NCBI GenBank assembly: GCA_052246295.1
Contig: JBQQCO010000012.1
Reading direction: 5' to 3' (one strand)
Length of the DNA: 64,000 bases
Origin: Piscibacillus sp052246295
GTDB taxonomy: Bacteria; Bacillota; Bacilli; Bacillales; Alkalibacillaceae
Under the pieces are notes generated by a model. It did no database searches. It was not told the origin of the DNA and saw only the letters and a program-made list of their open reading frames with translations. Positions 52,235 through 61,603 of the stretch are shown here, piece by piece. A program made the translations under genes and the position numbers. Numbering within the stretch: position 1 is the first letter of the stretch; every line of letters begins with the position of its first letter.

Positions 52235-52450
52235 CGATTTGCGCGGTCCCACTCTGTTTAGAGGCTTAACAACCCTCTCACTTGCAGTTGATAACGGGAA
52301 CAACCCGCTTCACCGTACTTAAATCTTCGGGTGAAGGCTCAGAGGTGCATTTCGGAAACCATCTTAAGAGCTGCTCTCAGCTACACAGCTCTCTCTGTGA
52401 TTAAGAGTAGATTCCTACTTCTCCTCATCAACGCTTTTACTTATAGTTCT
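52235..52450 (-). ncRNA. Cysteine T-box riboswitch
   Basis: The transcript contains the T-box core AGAGTGGGACCGCG (52240-52253), the antiterminator, and upstream stem I elements. A TGC triplet at 52349-52347, inside GAAATGCACC, fits as the specifier codon for cysteine, in agreement with the downstream cysE-cysS genes. A TATAAT at 52451-52456 with a weak -35 probably starts it. Uncharged tRNA-Cys would allow read-through. Confidence 0.88.
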
Positions 52451-52474
52451 ATTATATACGATTCTTCCAATATG

Positions 52475-53950
52475 TTACGAATGTTTTAACTCGCCTACAA
52501 TTTTATTTAAACGATTCATGACTGTGCGTTGTCCTAATAAATGAATGGCATTAGGAAGTTCTGGTCCGTGTTGTTGACCTGTGACAGCCACACGAATTGG
52601 CATAAATAGCTTCTTACCTTTATTACCAGTCGTTTTTTGAGTCGCTTTAATCGCCGCTTTAATATTCTCCGGTGTGAACTCTTCCATTTGACCGATTTCA
52701 ATTTGAAAGTGACTTAACATATTCGGAACGTGTTCTTGATTTAACACTTCCATTTCGTTGTCGCTGTAGTCAATTTCTTCTTTGAAGAATAGCTCAGTTA
52801 ACTCAACGATTTCAGCTCCGTAATTTAACTGATCTTTATATAATCCAATTAGTTCTTCTACCCACTTGCGGTCTTCACCACTAACGTTCTCATCAACTTT
52901 GCCCGCTTCAATTAAGTGAGGTAATGTTAAGTCAATCACACGGTCTAGTGAGCTTGATTTAATATACTGGTTGTTCATCCATTTTAATTTACCAGTGTCA
53001 AAGACAGCAGGTGATGTCGATAGGCGTTCAGGGTCAAAGATTTCGATGAATTCATCTTTAGAGAACAACTCTTCTTCCCCTTTTGGTGACCAACCAAGTA
53101 AAGCGATAAAGTTAAATAGTGCCTCTGGTAGGTAACCAAGGTCCGAATATTGTTCAATAAACTGGATAATAGACTCATCACGTTTACTTAATTTTTTACG
53201 TTGGTCATTTACGATTAACGTCATATGGGCAAAAATTGGGATTTCCCAGTCAAATGCACGATAAATCATCATCTGTTTTGGCGTGTTAGAAATGTGATCT
53301 TCCCCGCGTAACACATGAGTAATTGCCATCAAATGATCATCAACTGCTACAGCGAAGTTATAAGTTGGCGTACCATCTTTCTTCATAATGACCCAATCAC
53401 CGAAATCACTTGATTCAAACGTGATTTCACCTTTTACAATATCGTTAAATGGATAAGATTCATTCTCTGGAACACGGAAACGAATAGAAGGCTTACGTCC
53501 TTCCTCTTCAAACTGCTTGATTTGATCTTCCGTTAAATCACGATGAGCACCCGAATACATTGGAACTTGCCCTTTTGCACGTTGTTCTTCACGCTCTGCT
53601 TCCAATTCTTCTTCTGTCATATAGCATTTATAAGCTAAGCCACGTTCTAATAGTTCATCTGCATATTTTTTGTAAATATCTAAGCGTTCCATCTGACGGT
53701 ATGGTCCATGGTCTCCACCAACATCCACACTCTCATCCCAATCGATCCCTAACCATTTTAAGTACTTCAGCTGGCTTAAGTCGCCACCTTCTACATTACG
53801 TTTTTGGTCTGTATCTTCAATACGAATAATGAATTCACCGTTCGTACTCCTCGCAAATAAATAGTTGAATAATGCTGTTCTAGCGTTACCTATGTGTAAA
53901 TGTCCTGTTGGGCTTGGTGCATAACGCACACGTACCTTCTGATCAGCCAT
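52475..53950 (-). CDS. gltX: Glutamyl-tRNA synthetase
   Basis: Charges tRNA-Glu, and in Bacilli usually also tRNA-Gln for later amidation. The ATG at 53950 gives 491 residues, MADQKVRVRYAPSPTGHLHI, with the HIGH motif; nine open codons upstream are not family-like. The KMSKS motif reads KKLSKRD near residue 255, typical for this enzyme class. It is the last gene of the ispD-ispF-gltX group. Confidence 0.96.
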   Translation of the reverse strand: MADQKVRVRYAPSPTGHLHIGNARTALFNYLFARSTNGEFIIRIEDTDQKRNVEGGDLSQLKYLKWLGIDWDESVDVGGDHGPYRQMERLDIYKKYADELLERGLAYKCYMTEEELEAEREEQRAKGQVPMYSGAHRDLTEDQIKQFEEEGRKPSIRFRVPENESYPFNDIVKGEITFESSDFGDWVIMKKDGTPTYNFAVAVDDHLMAITHVLRGEDHISNTPKQMMIYRAFDWEIPIFAHMTLIVNDQRKKLSKRDESIIQFIEQYSDLGYLPEALFNFIALLGWSPKGEEELFSKDEFIEIFDPERLSTSPAVFDTGKLKWMNNQYIKSSSLDRVIDLTLPHLIEAGKVDENVSGEDRKWVEELIGLYKDQLNYGAEIVELTELFFKEEIDYSDNEMEVLNQEHVPNMLSHFQIEIGQMEEFTPENIKAAIKATQKTTGNKGKKLFMPIRVAVTGQQHGPELPNAIHLLGQRTVMNRLNKIVGELKHS

Positions 53951-53997
53951 AAAAAAGCTCCTTTCCGTTCTCTTCATTATCTGTTATTGTACACAAT

Positions 53998-54477
53998 TTA
54001 GCGCTTGCGTTGTATTAAAATGGTTGCCTGTGCTGCAACCCCTTCTTTGCGTCCAGTAAACCCTAATTTCTCAGTTGTTGTGGCTTTGACGTTAACTTGT
54101 GACGTTTCGGCATTTAGTAATTTAGCGACTTGCGATTTTATCTCATCTATATACGGGGCCATTTTAGGTGCTTGGGCAATTACAGTACAATCTACGTTAC
54201 CAAGCTCATACCCTTGGTTTTCAACTTTTTCCCACACTTCTTTTAATAATTGTTTCGAATCGAAATCTTTAAAGGCCGGGTCTGTATCTGGAAAATGTTT
54301 TCCGATATCCCCTTCACCAATCGCACCTAATGCAGCATCTGCAATTGTATGTAATAAAACATCTGCATCGGAATGACCTAATAAACCTTTTTCATAAGGG
54401 ATTTCAACCCCACCAATGATGCATGGGCGTCCTTCAACCAATTGGTGTACATCAAACCCTTGTCCAATTCTGAACAA
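53998..54477 (-). CDS. ispF: 2-C-methyl-D-erythritol 2,4-cyclodiphosphate synthase
   Basis: MEP pathway enzyme of isoprenoid synthesis. The 159-residue protein starts at a TTG (54477) 8 nt after GGAGG and reads FRIGQGFDVHQL, with the zinc ligands Asp and His in DVH, and GLLGHSDADVLLHTIADA. It lies directly after ispD, the enzyme two steps earlier. Confidence 0.96.
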   Translation of the reverse strand: MFRIGQGFDVHQLVEGRPCIIGGVEIPYEKGLLGHSDADVLLHTIADAALGAIGEGDIGKHFPDTDPAFKDFDSKQLLKEVWEKVENQGYELGNVDCTVIAQAPKMAPYIDEIKSQVAKLLNAETSQVNVKATTTEKLGFTGRKEGVAAQATILIQRKR

Positions 54478-54496
54478 CGAAAGCGCCTCCTTATTA

Positions 54497-55180
54497 TTAG
54501 TCTAACCTATTTATTTTTAGCATATTTTCTGCTTTTTGTATATCCTCAGGATTCGTGATTTTGAAATTTTGATGCGACCCTTGTACATACACTGGAGAGT
54601 AATCCAAAAATTCCAAGAGAGCTACATCATCTGTAGCATACACTTGATGTTCATATGCATAATCATGAGCCTTCTTCAACCACTCATATGTAAAAGCTTG
54701 AGGTGTTTGAGCAGCGACTAATTCATCCCGTTTCAAGGTTTGAACTCTTCCATCTTTGATTTGTTTAACTGTATCTGTTACAGGCACTCCCAAGAATGCA
54801 GCTCCATGTTGTTCTGTTCCTTTATATAAACGATGTAACTCATCCTCTGTCACAAACGGACGTGCTCCGTCATGGACAAACGTGATTAATTGTTTTTCTA
54901 GATTAATAACACCCAGGCGAACACTGTCCTGTCGCTCTTTACCACCAATGACGATTTTAACAACTTTTGAATATCTTTGGGCGATTAATTCTTTCATTAA
55001 ATCTTGCTCATTTTGGTGGACAACGACATAGATCGAATCGCACCACTCATCTTTTTCAAAAACATCTAATGTACGTTCAATCACGGTCTTACCGTCGATT
55101 TCTAATAGCTGTTTGTTTTTGCCTGCATTCATCCTACGACCTTGACCAGCTGCTAGTACTATTACTTGATAACGTGCCAT
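54497..55180 (-). CDS. ispD: 2-C-methyl-D-erythritol 4-phosphate cytidylyltransferase
   Basis: Makes CDP-methylerythritol from MEP and CTP. The 227-residue protein has the nucleotidyltransferase start LAAGQGRRMNAGKNKQLLEI, HDGARPFVT near residue 104 and AAQTPQAFTY near residue 151. It follows the strong terminator behind yacL, so it likely has its own promoter, though I see no clear one in the short spacer. Confidence 0.95.
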   Translation of the reverse strand: MARYQVIVLAAGQGRRMNAGKNKQLLEIDGKTVIERTLDVFEKDEWCDSIYVVVHQNEQDLMKELIAQRYSKVVKIVIGGKERQDSVRLGVINLEKQLITFVHDGARPFVTEDELHRLYKGTEQHGAAFLGVPVTDTVKQIKDGRVQTLKRDELVAAQTPQAFTYEWLKKAHDYAYEHQVYATDDVALLEFLDYSPVYVQGSHQNFKITNPEDIQKAENMLKINRLD

Positions 55181-55203
55181 ATTGATTCTCCTAAAATTTC
55201 TTA

Positions 55204-55260
55204 ATAAAAAGAAAAGATTGATACACTTGAGTTAACTTTTGTTTCAAATGTACCAACCTT
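55204..55260 (-). terminator. Terminator after yacL
   Basis: A 17-bp stem with four G-U pairs (55244-55260 with 55214-55230), 13-nt loop, then TTTTCTTTTTATT in the reading direction, 14 nt after the yacL stop. Confidence 0.9.
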
Positions 55261-55274
55261 TATTTTACTCTGAT

Positions 55275-56366
55275 TTATTGTGCTTTCTCAAGTGCCTTGG
55301 GCTTAGCAAAAATCATTCTACCCGCTGATGTTTGCAATACACTTGTGACGATGACATCAATTGTATCACCAATGAAATTCTTACCGTCTTCAACGACAAT
55401 CATCGTGCCGTCATCTAGGTAAGCAACACCTTGCTTTTCTTCTTTACCAGCTTTGATGACTTGAACATCCATCTCTTCACCTGGTAAAACGATCGGCTTA
55501 ACAGCGTTAGCCAAATCATTAATATTTAAAACTGTAACATTCTGAAACTCAGAAACTTTATTTAAGTTATAATCATTTGTAACTAATACACCATCTAATA
55601 ATTTCGTTAACTTTACAAGCTTACTATCAACTTCACTAATATCTTCAAAATCACCCTCGTAGATTTGTACATCTACTAGTGAATCTTTTTGTAAACGATT
55701 AAGGATATCTAACCCTCGACGCCCTCTATTTCTTTTTAACACATCAGAAGAATCAGCAATATGTTGTAATTCTTCTAAAACAAAATGAGGAATAATAATC
55801 GTCCCTTCAAGGAACTTCGTATCACAAATATCCGCAATACGCCCATCGATAATGACACTCGTATCTAATATCTTAGGTTTAATAGACGACTCTTCATCAG
55901 TCACACCCTGTGTCTCCTTAACCTTCGATTCCTTCTTAGGCACACTAATCAAATTAATGAATTCATTTCGTCTTTTAAATCCAACCTGAAACCCTAAATA
56001 AGCCAAGATTACTGTAACGAATAATGGTAGTACTTCAGAAATTACAGTAATACGAATATCCTGAAGATAAATGTTTACTAGAAATGCAATAATTAGACCC
56101 ACAATAAGACCTAAACTACCAAATAGCAAATCCGCAACTGGTGCTTTTACTAACTTTTCCTCTGTTACTTTTAAGAAGTCTACAATATAATCCGCTAGCC
56201 AATAAGATAATATATAAAAAATGATTGCTCCTAGCGTCATGCCGAGATAAGGATATAACCACTCTGGCCTACCAACTTCCCATATATCTAAAAGATCAGG
56301 GAAATATAAGTAGCCAACGGTACCACCGGCTATAACAAAAATGACCTGTAATATTCTTTTCAGCAA
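55275..56366 (-). CDS. yacL: Membrane-anchored PIN/TRAM-domain protein YacL
   Basis: The 363-residue protein has four N-terminal membrane segments (about residues 5-25, 40-60, 80-98 and 108-128), then a PIN nuclease-like domain (LDTSVIIDGRIADIC near residue 170, VTNDYNLNKV near residue 265) and a C-terminal TRAM domain with EGKNFIG-type sequence. Its function is not well defined; a membrane-linked RNase is inferred from the domains. The TTG at 56366 is 8 nt after AGGAGG; a GTG three codons upstream overlaps that site. disA, its usual upstream neighbour, is absent. Confidence 0.93.
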   Translation of the reverse strand: MLKRILQVIFVIAGGTVGYLYFPDLLDIWEVGRPEWLYPYLGMTLGAIIFYILSYWLADYIVDFLKVTEEKLVKAPVADLLFGSLGLIVGLIIAFLVNIYLQDIRITVISEVLPLFVTVILAYLGFQVGFKRRNEFINLISVPKKESKVKETQGVTDEESSIKPKILDTSVIIDGRIADICDTKFLEGTIIIPHFVLEELQHIADSSDVLKRNRGRRGLDILNRLQKDSLVDVQIYEGDFEDISEVDSKLVKLTKLLDGVLVTNDYNLNKVSEFQNVTVLNINDLANAVKPIVLPGEEMDVQVIKAGKEEKQGVAYLDDGTMIVVEDGKNFIGDTIDVIVTSVLQTSAGRMIFAKPKALEKAQ

Positions 56367-56437
56367 CCTATTCACCTCCTAAATCTAGCTTTGCCAAAAT
56401 TACATCAAACCATAACCTTCGATCGTTGCTTTACTAA

Positions 56438-56466
56438 ATTTTAACACGCGCATTATTTACCGTCAA
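56438..56466 (-). promoter_or_regulatory. Promoter of yacL, proximal
   Basis: TTGACG at 56461-56466 and TAAAAT at 56438-56443 with a 17-bp spacer, about 70 bp before yacL. Confidence 0.7.
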
Positions 56467-56482
56467 AACAAAATAACTTATT

Positions 56483-56511
56483 ATTCTAACACCGATTTAC
56501 TAATATGTCAA
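56483..56511 (-). promoter_or_regulatory. Promoter of yacL, distal
   Basis: TTGACA at 56506-56511 and TAGAAT at 56483-56488 with a 17-bp spacer. Together with the next promoter it forms a tandem pair in the radA-yacL gap. Confidence 0.75.
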
Positions 56512-56523
56512 TTGTGTTACAAA

Positions 56524-56538
56524 TGATAATGATTATAA
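56524..56538. promoter_or_regulatory. Fur/PerR-like box
   Basis: TGATAATGATTATAA is one mismatch away from the Bacillus Fur consensus TGATAATNATTATCA and one mismatch away from the PerR consensus TTATAATNATTATAA. It lies 13 bp upstream of the distal yacL -35 element and 22 bp after the radA stop. The region is AT-rich, so chance is possible. Confidence 0.35.
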
Positions 56539-56559
56539 ATATTCACAATTTATACAAAA

Positions 56560-57936
56560 TTATTCCAATCCAGCTTTTAATGCATCATGAACTGAATCAA
56601 CACCGATGAGTTCAACGCCTTCTGGTGCTTTAAAGCCTGTTAAATTTTTATTAGGCAAAATAATTCGTTTAAATCCTAACTTACTTGCTTCCTGTACACG
56701 TTGTTCTATTCTAGATACACGTCTAACTTCTCCTGTTAAACCTACCTCACCGATAAACACATCCTCAGGTTTTGTTGGTTGATCCCTAAAGCTTGAAGCA
56801 ATACTAACCGATACTGCTAAATCAATAGCTGGCTCATCTAATTTCACTCCGCCAGCTACTTTTACATAAGCATCTTGATTTTGTAATAACAAGCCCGCTC
56901 GCTTTTCTAGTACAGCCATTAATAATGGCACACGATTATGATCTAAGCCCGTTGCCATTCTTCTAGAGTTTCCGAATTGAGTTGGTGAAATCAAAGCTTG
57001 AATTTCAACTAGCATAGGACGAGTACCTTCCATAGAAGCAACAACTGTGGATCCAGCGACACCTTGTGACCGCTCCTCTAAGAAAATCTCAGAAGGGTTG
57101 CTAACCTCAACTAAACCTTCTTCTTTCATCTCAAAGATTCCCATCTCATGTGTACTACCAAAACGGTTTTTCACACTTCTAACGATTCTAAATGTATGAT
57201 GGCGTTCACCTTCAAAATATAAGACTGAATCTACCATATGCTCTAATAAACGAGGACCTGCAATTGAACCTTCTTTGGTCACATGACCAACTATAAAAAT
57301 TGGAATCCCTTTAGTTTTAGCTAACTTCATTAATGTTCCCGTGCACTCTCTAACCTGAGAGACAGACCCTGGAGCAGATGTGACTCCTTCATGATAAATG
57401 GTCTGGATCGAGTCAATAACCACAAACGAAGGATTCATTTCATCAACAGCATCGATAATGTCATCTATATTAGTCTCAGCCATAATATATAACTCATCTT
57501 CTTTAATATTTAACCGATCAGCTCTTAATTTTGTTTGCTTTTCAGACTCCTCACCTGAAATATATAAAACTTGTAACTTCTTAGCTGCTAATTGAGATGA
57601 AACTTGCAGAAGCAAGGTTGACTTACCAATACCCGGATCACCACCAATTAAAACTAATGAACCTGGCACAATTCCTCCACCTAATACACGGTTAAACTCT
57701 GTCATTTTAGTTTCGATTCGCTTTTCCTCTTGTGAGGTAATTTTATTTATAGCACTTGGTTTACGTTTGCGTTGTGGGCTGGCAGAACCAAGACTATGCT
57801 TGCTTTGACCTTTATTCGGACGAATTTTTTCTTCAACCATAGTGTTCCATTGGTGACAAGCAGGACATTTCCCCATCCACTTTGGCGATTCATAACCGCA
57901 TTCCTGGCAAAAATAAACCGTTTTTGTTTTAGCCAT
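56560..57936 (-). CDS. radA: DNA repair protein RadA (Sms)
   Basis: RecA-like branch-migration helicase. The 458-residue protein has an N-terminal zinc finger (CQECG near residue 10, CPACH near residue 28), Walker A GGDPGIGKSTLL near residue 97, the KNRFG motif near residue 253 that is specific to RadA, and a C-terminal Lon-protease-like domain. The C-terminal HDALKAGL end is normal. In B. subtilis disA follows; here yacL follows directly. Confidence 0.96.
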   Translation of the reverse strand: MAKTKTVYFCQECGYESPKWMGKCPACHQWNTMVEEKIRPNKGQSKHSLGSASPQRKRKPSAINKITSQEEKRIETKMTEFNRVLGGGIVPGSLVLIGGDPGIGKSTLLLQVSSQLAAKKLQVLYISGEESEKQTKLRADRLNIKEDELYIMAETNIDDIIDAVDEMNPSFVVIDSIQTIYHEGVTSAPGSVSQVRECTGTLMKLAKTKGIPIFIVGHVTKEGSIAGPRLLEHMVDSVLYFEGERHHTFRIVRSVKNRFGSTHEMGIFEMKEEGLVEVSNPSEIFLEERSQGVAGSTVVASMEGTRPMLVEIQALISPTQFGNSRRMATGLDHNRVPLLMAVLEKRAGLLLQNQDAYVKVAGGVKLDEPAIDLAVSVSIASSFRDQPTKPEDVFIGEVGLTGEVRRVSRIEQRVQEASKLGFKRIILPNKNLTGFKAPEGVELIGVDSVHDALKAGLE

Positions 57937-57993
57937 TGTACTCTCTCCTTTGGTGATTTATGTAATTTTTTTATTTTTAAAAAGGCTCTGTTA

Positions 57994-58022
57994 AACATAG
58001 TTGTTGATAATACGGGTGCCAA
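57994..58022 (-). promoter_or_regulatory. Possible promoter of radA
   Basis: TTGGCA at 58017-58022 and TATGTT at 57994-57999 with a 17-bp spacer, directly behind the clpC terminator and about 60 bp before radA. Confidence 0.5.
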
Positions 58023-58025
58023 AAA

Positions 58026-58055
58026 ACAAAAAACAGCCGGCGAATACACCGGCTG
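58026..58055 (-). terminator. Terminator of the ctsR-mcsA-mcsB-clpC operon
   Basis: Stem AGCCGG/CCGGCT (58049-58054 with 58035-58040), extended by flanking pairs, followed by TTTTTTGTTTTTT in the reading direction, 14 nt after the clpC stop. Confidence 0.92.
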
Positions 58056-58068
58056 CGTTCAGTTTAAC

Positions 58069-60519
58069 CTAAGATGTTTCTAATTCTTTTACCGAAGTCA
58101 CATAAAATTCGCCGTCTTCATTTACATCAATTTCTACTGTTTGACCTGTCTTCACATTACCTTTTAATAGTTCTTCTGACAAGAAGTCTTCAACATTTTT
58201 TTGAATTGAACGACGGAGTGGACGCGCACCATACTCAAGGTCCATACCTTCATCAGAAATCTTTTCAATAGCTTTTTCAGTTAACGTAAATGAGATTTCA
58301 TTATCTTTTAGACGATCTTGTAATTGCTTAATCATTAGACGAACAATCTCTTTAATGTGTTTCTCTTCTAGAGAGTGGAAGACAATTGTCTCATCAATAC
58401 GGTTTAAGAACTCCGGACGGAATGCTTTCTTCAGCTCTTCCATAATCTTAGATTTCATTTCTTTATCATCTTTTTTATCGGAGTCCATTGAGAACCCAAC
58501 ATATTTCTGACGACGAAGTTCATGCGCACCAACGTTTGACGTCATGATTAACACTGTATTTCTAAAGTCTACTACTCGACCTTTAGAATCTGTTAAACGC
58601 CCATCCTCAAGCACTTGAAGTAAAATGTTAAATACATCAGGGTGTGCCTTCTCAATCTCATCAAGTAAAATAACGGAATATGGTTTCGTACGAACTTTTT
58701 CAGTTAATTGACCACCTTCATCATATCCAACATAGCCTGGAGGTGAACCTACAAGACGTGAAGTCGAGTGTTTCTCCATGTACTCTGACATGTCGATACG
58801 AATCATCGCATCTTCATCACCAAACATCGCTCCCGCTAACGCACGAGCTAATTCTGTCTTACCAACACCTGTTGGACCTAAGAAGATAAATGAGCCAATA
58901 GGACGTTTTGGATCTTTCAATCCAGCACGTGCACGGCGAATCGCTTTTGAAACAGCTTTAACTGCTTCATCTTGACCAATAACACGGTCATGTAACGTAT
59001 CTTCTAAGTTTAATAGACGCTCTGTCTCGTCCTTAGCTAACTTAGAAACAGGTACTCCAGTCCAAGTTGATACAACATGCGTAATGTCATCAATTGTGAC
59101 TTCTGAGTTTTCTTGACCTTGTTTTTCTTTCCATTGATCTTTCGTTTTTTCTAACTCGTCTTTTAACTTCTGTTCTTTATCGCGTAAAGATGCTGCTTTT
59201 TCAAACTCTTGGCTTTGTACGGCTGCATCTTTTTCTTTCTTCACTTCATCAAGTTTTTGTTCTAACTCTTTTAAGTTAGGTGGAGCTGTATAACTACGTA
59301 AACGTACTCTTGACGCCGCTTCATCAATTAAATCAATCGCTTTATCCGGTAAGAACCGATCCGTGATATAACGATCAGATAATCGTACTGCAGCATCAAT
59401 AGCTTCATCAGAAATCGTAACTCTATGATGCGCCTCATAACGATCACGAAGACCTTCTAAAATACTTTTAGATTCTTCTGGTGTTGGCTCATCTACTTGA
59501 ATTGGTTGGAAACGACGTTCTAATGCCGCATCTTTTTCAATATACTTACGATACTCTTCTAATGTTGTCGCTCCGATACATTGCAGGTCACCACGTGCTA
59601 AAGCTGGCTTTAAGATGTTCGATGCATCAATAGCACCTTCTGCACCACCAGCACCGATTAACGTGTGTAGCTCATCAATGAAAAGAATGATATTACGAGC
59701 TTGACGGATCTCTTCCATCACTTTTTTCAAGCGATCTTCAAATTCACCACGATATTTCGTGCCTGCTACAACCGTACCCATATCTAATGTCATAACACGT
59801 TTATCACGTAAAATTTCAGGAACCTCATTATTAACAATTTGTTGTGCTAACCCTTCAGCAATAGCTGTTTTACCGACACCAGGTTCACCAATTAAAACTG
59901 GGTTATTTTTACGACGGCGACTTAAGACCTGAATAACACGTTCAATTTCTTTACTACGACCAATTACTGGGTCAATTCCACCATCTCGTGCAACTGCCGT
60001 TAAGTCACGTGCTAAAGAGTCTAAGGTTGGCGTATGTGCATTGTTAGATTGCTTCTGACCGCCACGTTGACTTGAAGTCGATTCATTACTACCAAGCAAC
60101 TGTAGAACCTGCTGACGGGCTTTATTTAAACTTACACCTAAGTTGTTAAACACACGTGCTGCTACACCTTCACCTTCTCGAATTAATCCAAGTAAGATGT
60201 GCTCAGTGCCAACGTACGAATGGCTAAGTTTACGTGCTTCATCCATTGATAATTCAATAACCTTTTTCGCACGTGGTGTATAATGAATTGTTTGAGACGT
60301 ATTTTGCCCTCTTCCAATTAACTGTTCAACTTCTTGTTGTATTTGATCAGCCGTTACATTTAATGATTGTAATGCTTTGGCTGCAATTCCTTCGCCTTCT
60401 TTTACTAATCCAAGAAGAATGTGTTCAGTGCCAATATTATTGTGACCTAAACGAATTGCCTCTTCTTGTGATAGAGCTAATACTTTTTGAGCTCGTTCAG
60501 TAAATCTACCAAACATCAT
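58069..60519 (-). CDS. clpC: ATP-dependent Clp protease ATPase subunit ClpC
   Basis: AAA+ unfoldase that feeds ClpP and degrades arginine-phosphorylated and adaptor-bound proteins. The 816-residue protein has two N-terminal Clp repeats (residues 1-145), Walker A GEPGVGKT near residue 212, a coiled-coil middle domain with a UVR motif near residues 415-455 that binds McsB/MecA, a second Walker A GPTGVGKT near residue 550 and the pore loop GYVGYDEGG. It is the last gene of the CtsR operon. Confidence 0.97.
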   Translation of the reverse strand: MMFGRFTERAQKVLALSQEEAIRLGHNNIGTEHILLGLVKEGEGIAAKALQSLNVTADQIQQEVEQLIGRGQNTSQTIHYTPRAKKVIELSMDEARKLSHSYVGTEHILLGLIREGEGVAARVFNNLGVSLNKARQQVLQLLGSNESTSSQRGGQKQSNNAHTPTLDSLARDLTAVARDGGIDPVIGRSKEIERVIQVLSRRRKNNPVLIGEPGVGKTAIAEGLAQQIVNNEVPEILRDKRVMTLDMGTVVAGTKYRGEFEDRLKKVMEEIRQARNIILFIDELHTLIGAGGAEGAIDASNILKPALARGDLQCIGATTLEEYRKYIEKDAALERRFQPIQVDEPTPEESKSILEGLRDRYEAHHRVTISDEAIDAAVRLSDRYITDRFLPDKAIDLIDEAASRVRLRSYTAPPNLKELEQKLDEVKKEKDAAVQSQEFEKAASLRDKEQKLKDELEKTKDQWKEKQGQENSEVTIDDITHVVSTWTGVPVSKLAKDETERLLNLEDTLHDRVIGQDEAVKAVSKAIRRARAGLKDPKRPIGSFIFLGPTGVGKTELARALAGAMFGDEDAMIRIDMSEYMEKHSTSRLVGSPPGYVGYDEGGQLTEKVRTKPYSVILLDEIEKAHPDVFNILLQVLEDGRLTDSKGRVVDFRNTVLIMTSNVGAHELRRQKYVGFSMDSDKKDDKEMKSKIMEELKKAFRPEFLNRIDETIVFHSLEEKHIKEIVRLMIKQLQDRLKDNEISFTLTEKAIEKISDEGMDLEYGARPLRRSIQKNVEDFLSEELLKGNVKTGQTVEIDVNEDGEFYVTSVKELETS

Positions 60520-60538
60520 TGTACATGACCTCCTTCAA

Positions 60539-61603
60539 TTATTTTTCTAGCTGTAATCTTTCTCTTATTAAATTCGCACGAAAGACATCGCGCTCATTAG
60601 GTGACAATGTTTTATTTGCATATTGCTGTAAGAAAGCAGGTTGAGTTAAGACCATTAATTCGTTCAGTATTGTCTTAGAAATATTTTTTATTAACCCTAA
60701 ATCAATTCCTAATCGAAGATCAGACAAACATTTAGCCGCCTCAATCGATTGTATGATTCGGCTGTTTGCTAAAATACCATATGACCTAAAAATTCTATCC
60801 TCTAACTGTATACCCAACTGCTCCATAATCCATTCACGAGCACGGCGCTCGTTTTCAATAACTTGTTTAACTACACTCTTTAGATCTTCAACAATGTCTT
60901 CTTCTGATTTACCCAAAGTCATCTGATTGGATATTTGGTATAGCTGCCCTTGAGCTTCACTACCTTCACCATATATTCCTCGAACAACTAAGCCCAGTTT
61001 ATTAATTTCAGGAATTAAATTATTGATTTGGTTTGTCATAGCTAAAGCAGGTAGATGCATCATCACAGATGCACGTAACCCTGTACCTACGTTAGTTGGA
61101 CAACTGGTTAAATAACCTCGATTTTCATCAAATGCAAATTGAATCTTTTCTTCGAACCAGTCGTCAAATTCTTGTGCACGTTCTAACGCTTCACTTAACT
61201 CAAATCCAGGGTAATATAACTGAATTCTTAAGTGATCCTCTTCATTAATCATTACAGAAGCTTGCTCATTCTTAGAAATTAACGCTGCACCAGTCTCATC
61301 TTTTTCAGCTAAACTCGGACTAATAAGATGTTTTTCCACAAGAACTCTTTTTTCAACTGGCTTTAAATCACTCATTTTAACCAACTGGAACTGTTTGAAG
61401 TCTTTATAATATTGTTGGTCAAACTCTTGTTCCATATACTCTAAAACTTTAGATAATGCTTCTTTATCTCCACTTGTAGGAAATGGCACCTGTTCAAAGT
61501 TACGCGCTAATCTAATTCGACTGCTTAACACAATATCATTGTCAGTGCCTTCCGTGTTCATCCAGGGACTAATGGCGTCATTGATAAAATTTTGTAATGA
61601 CAT
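60539..61603 (-). CDS. mcsB: Protein arginine kinase McsB
   Basis: Phosphorylates arginines on CtsR and on damaged proteins, marking them for ClpC. The 354-residue protein is related to creatine/arginine kinases: SSRIRLARNFEQVPFP near residue 27, LTSCPTNVGTGLRASVMMHL near residue 161 with the loop Cys, and FRSYGILANSRIIQSIEAAK near residue 267. It overlaps the mcsA stop by one nucleotide. Confidence 0.96.
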   Translation of the reverse strand: MSLQNFINDAISPWMNTEGTDNDIVLSSRIRLARNFEQVPFPTSGDKEALSKVLEYMEQEFDQQYYKDFKQFQLVKMSDLKPVEKRVLVEKHLISPSLAEKDETGAALISKNEQASVMINEEDHLRIQLYYPGFELSEALERAQEFDDWFEEKIQFAFDENRGYLTSCPTNVGTGLRASVMMHLPALAMTNQINNLIPEINKLGLVVRGIYGEGSEAQGQLYQISNQMTLGKSEEDIVEDLKSVVKQVIENERRAREWIMEQLGIQLEDRIFRSYGILANSRIIQSIEAAKCLSDLRLGIDLGLIKNISKTILNELMVLTQPAFLQQYANKTLSPNERDVFRANLIRERLQLEK

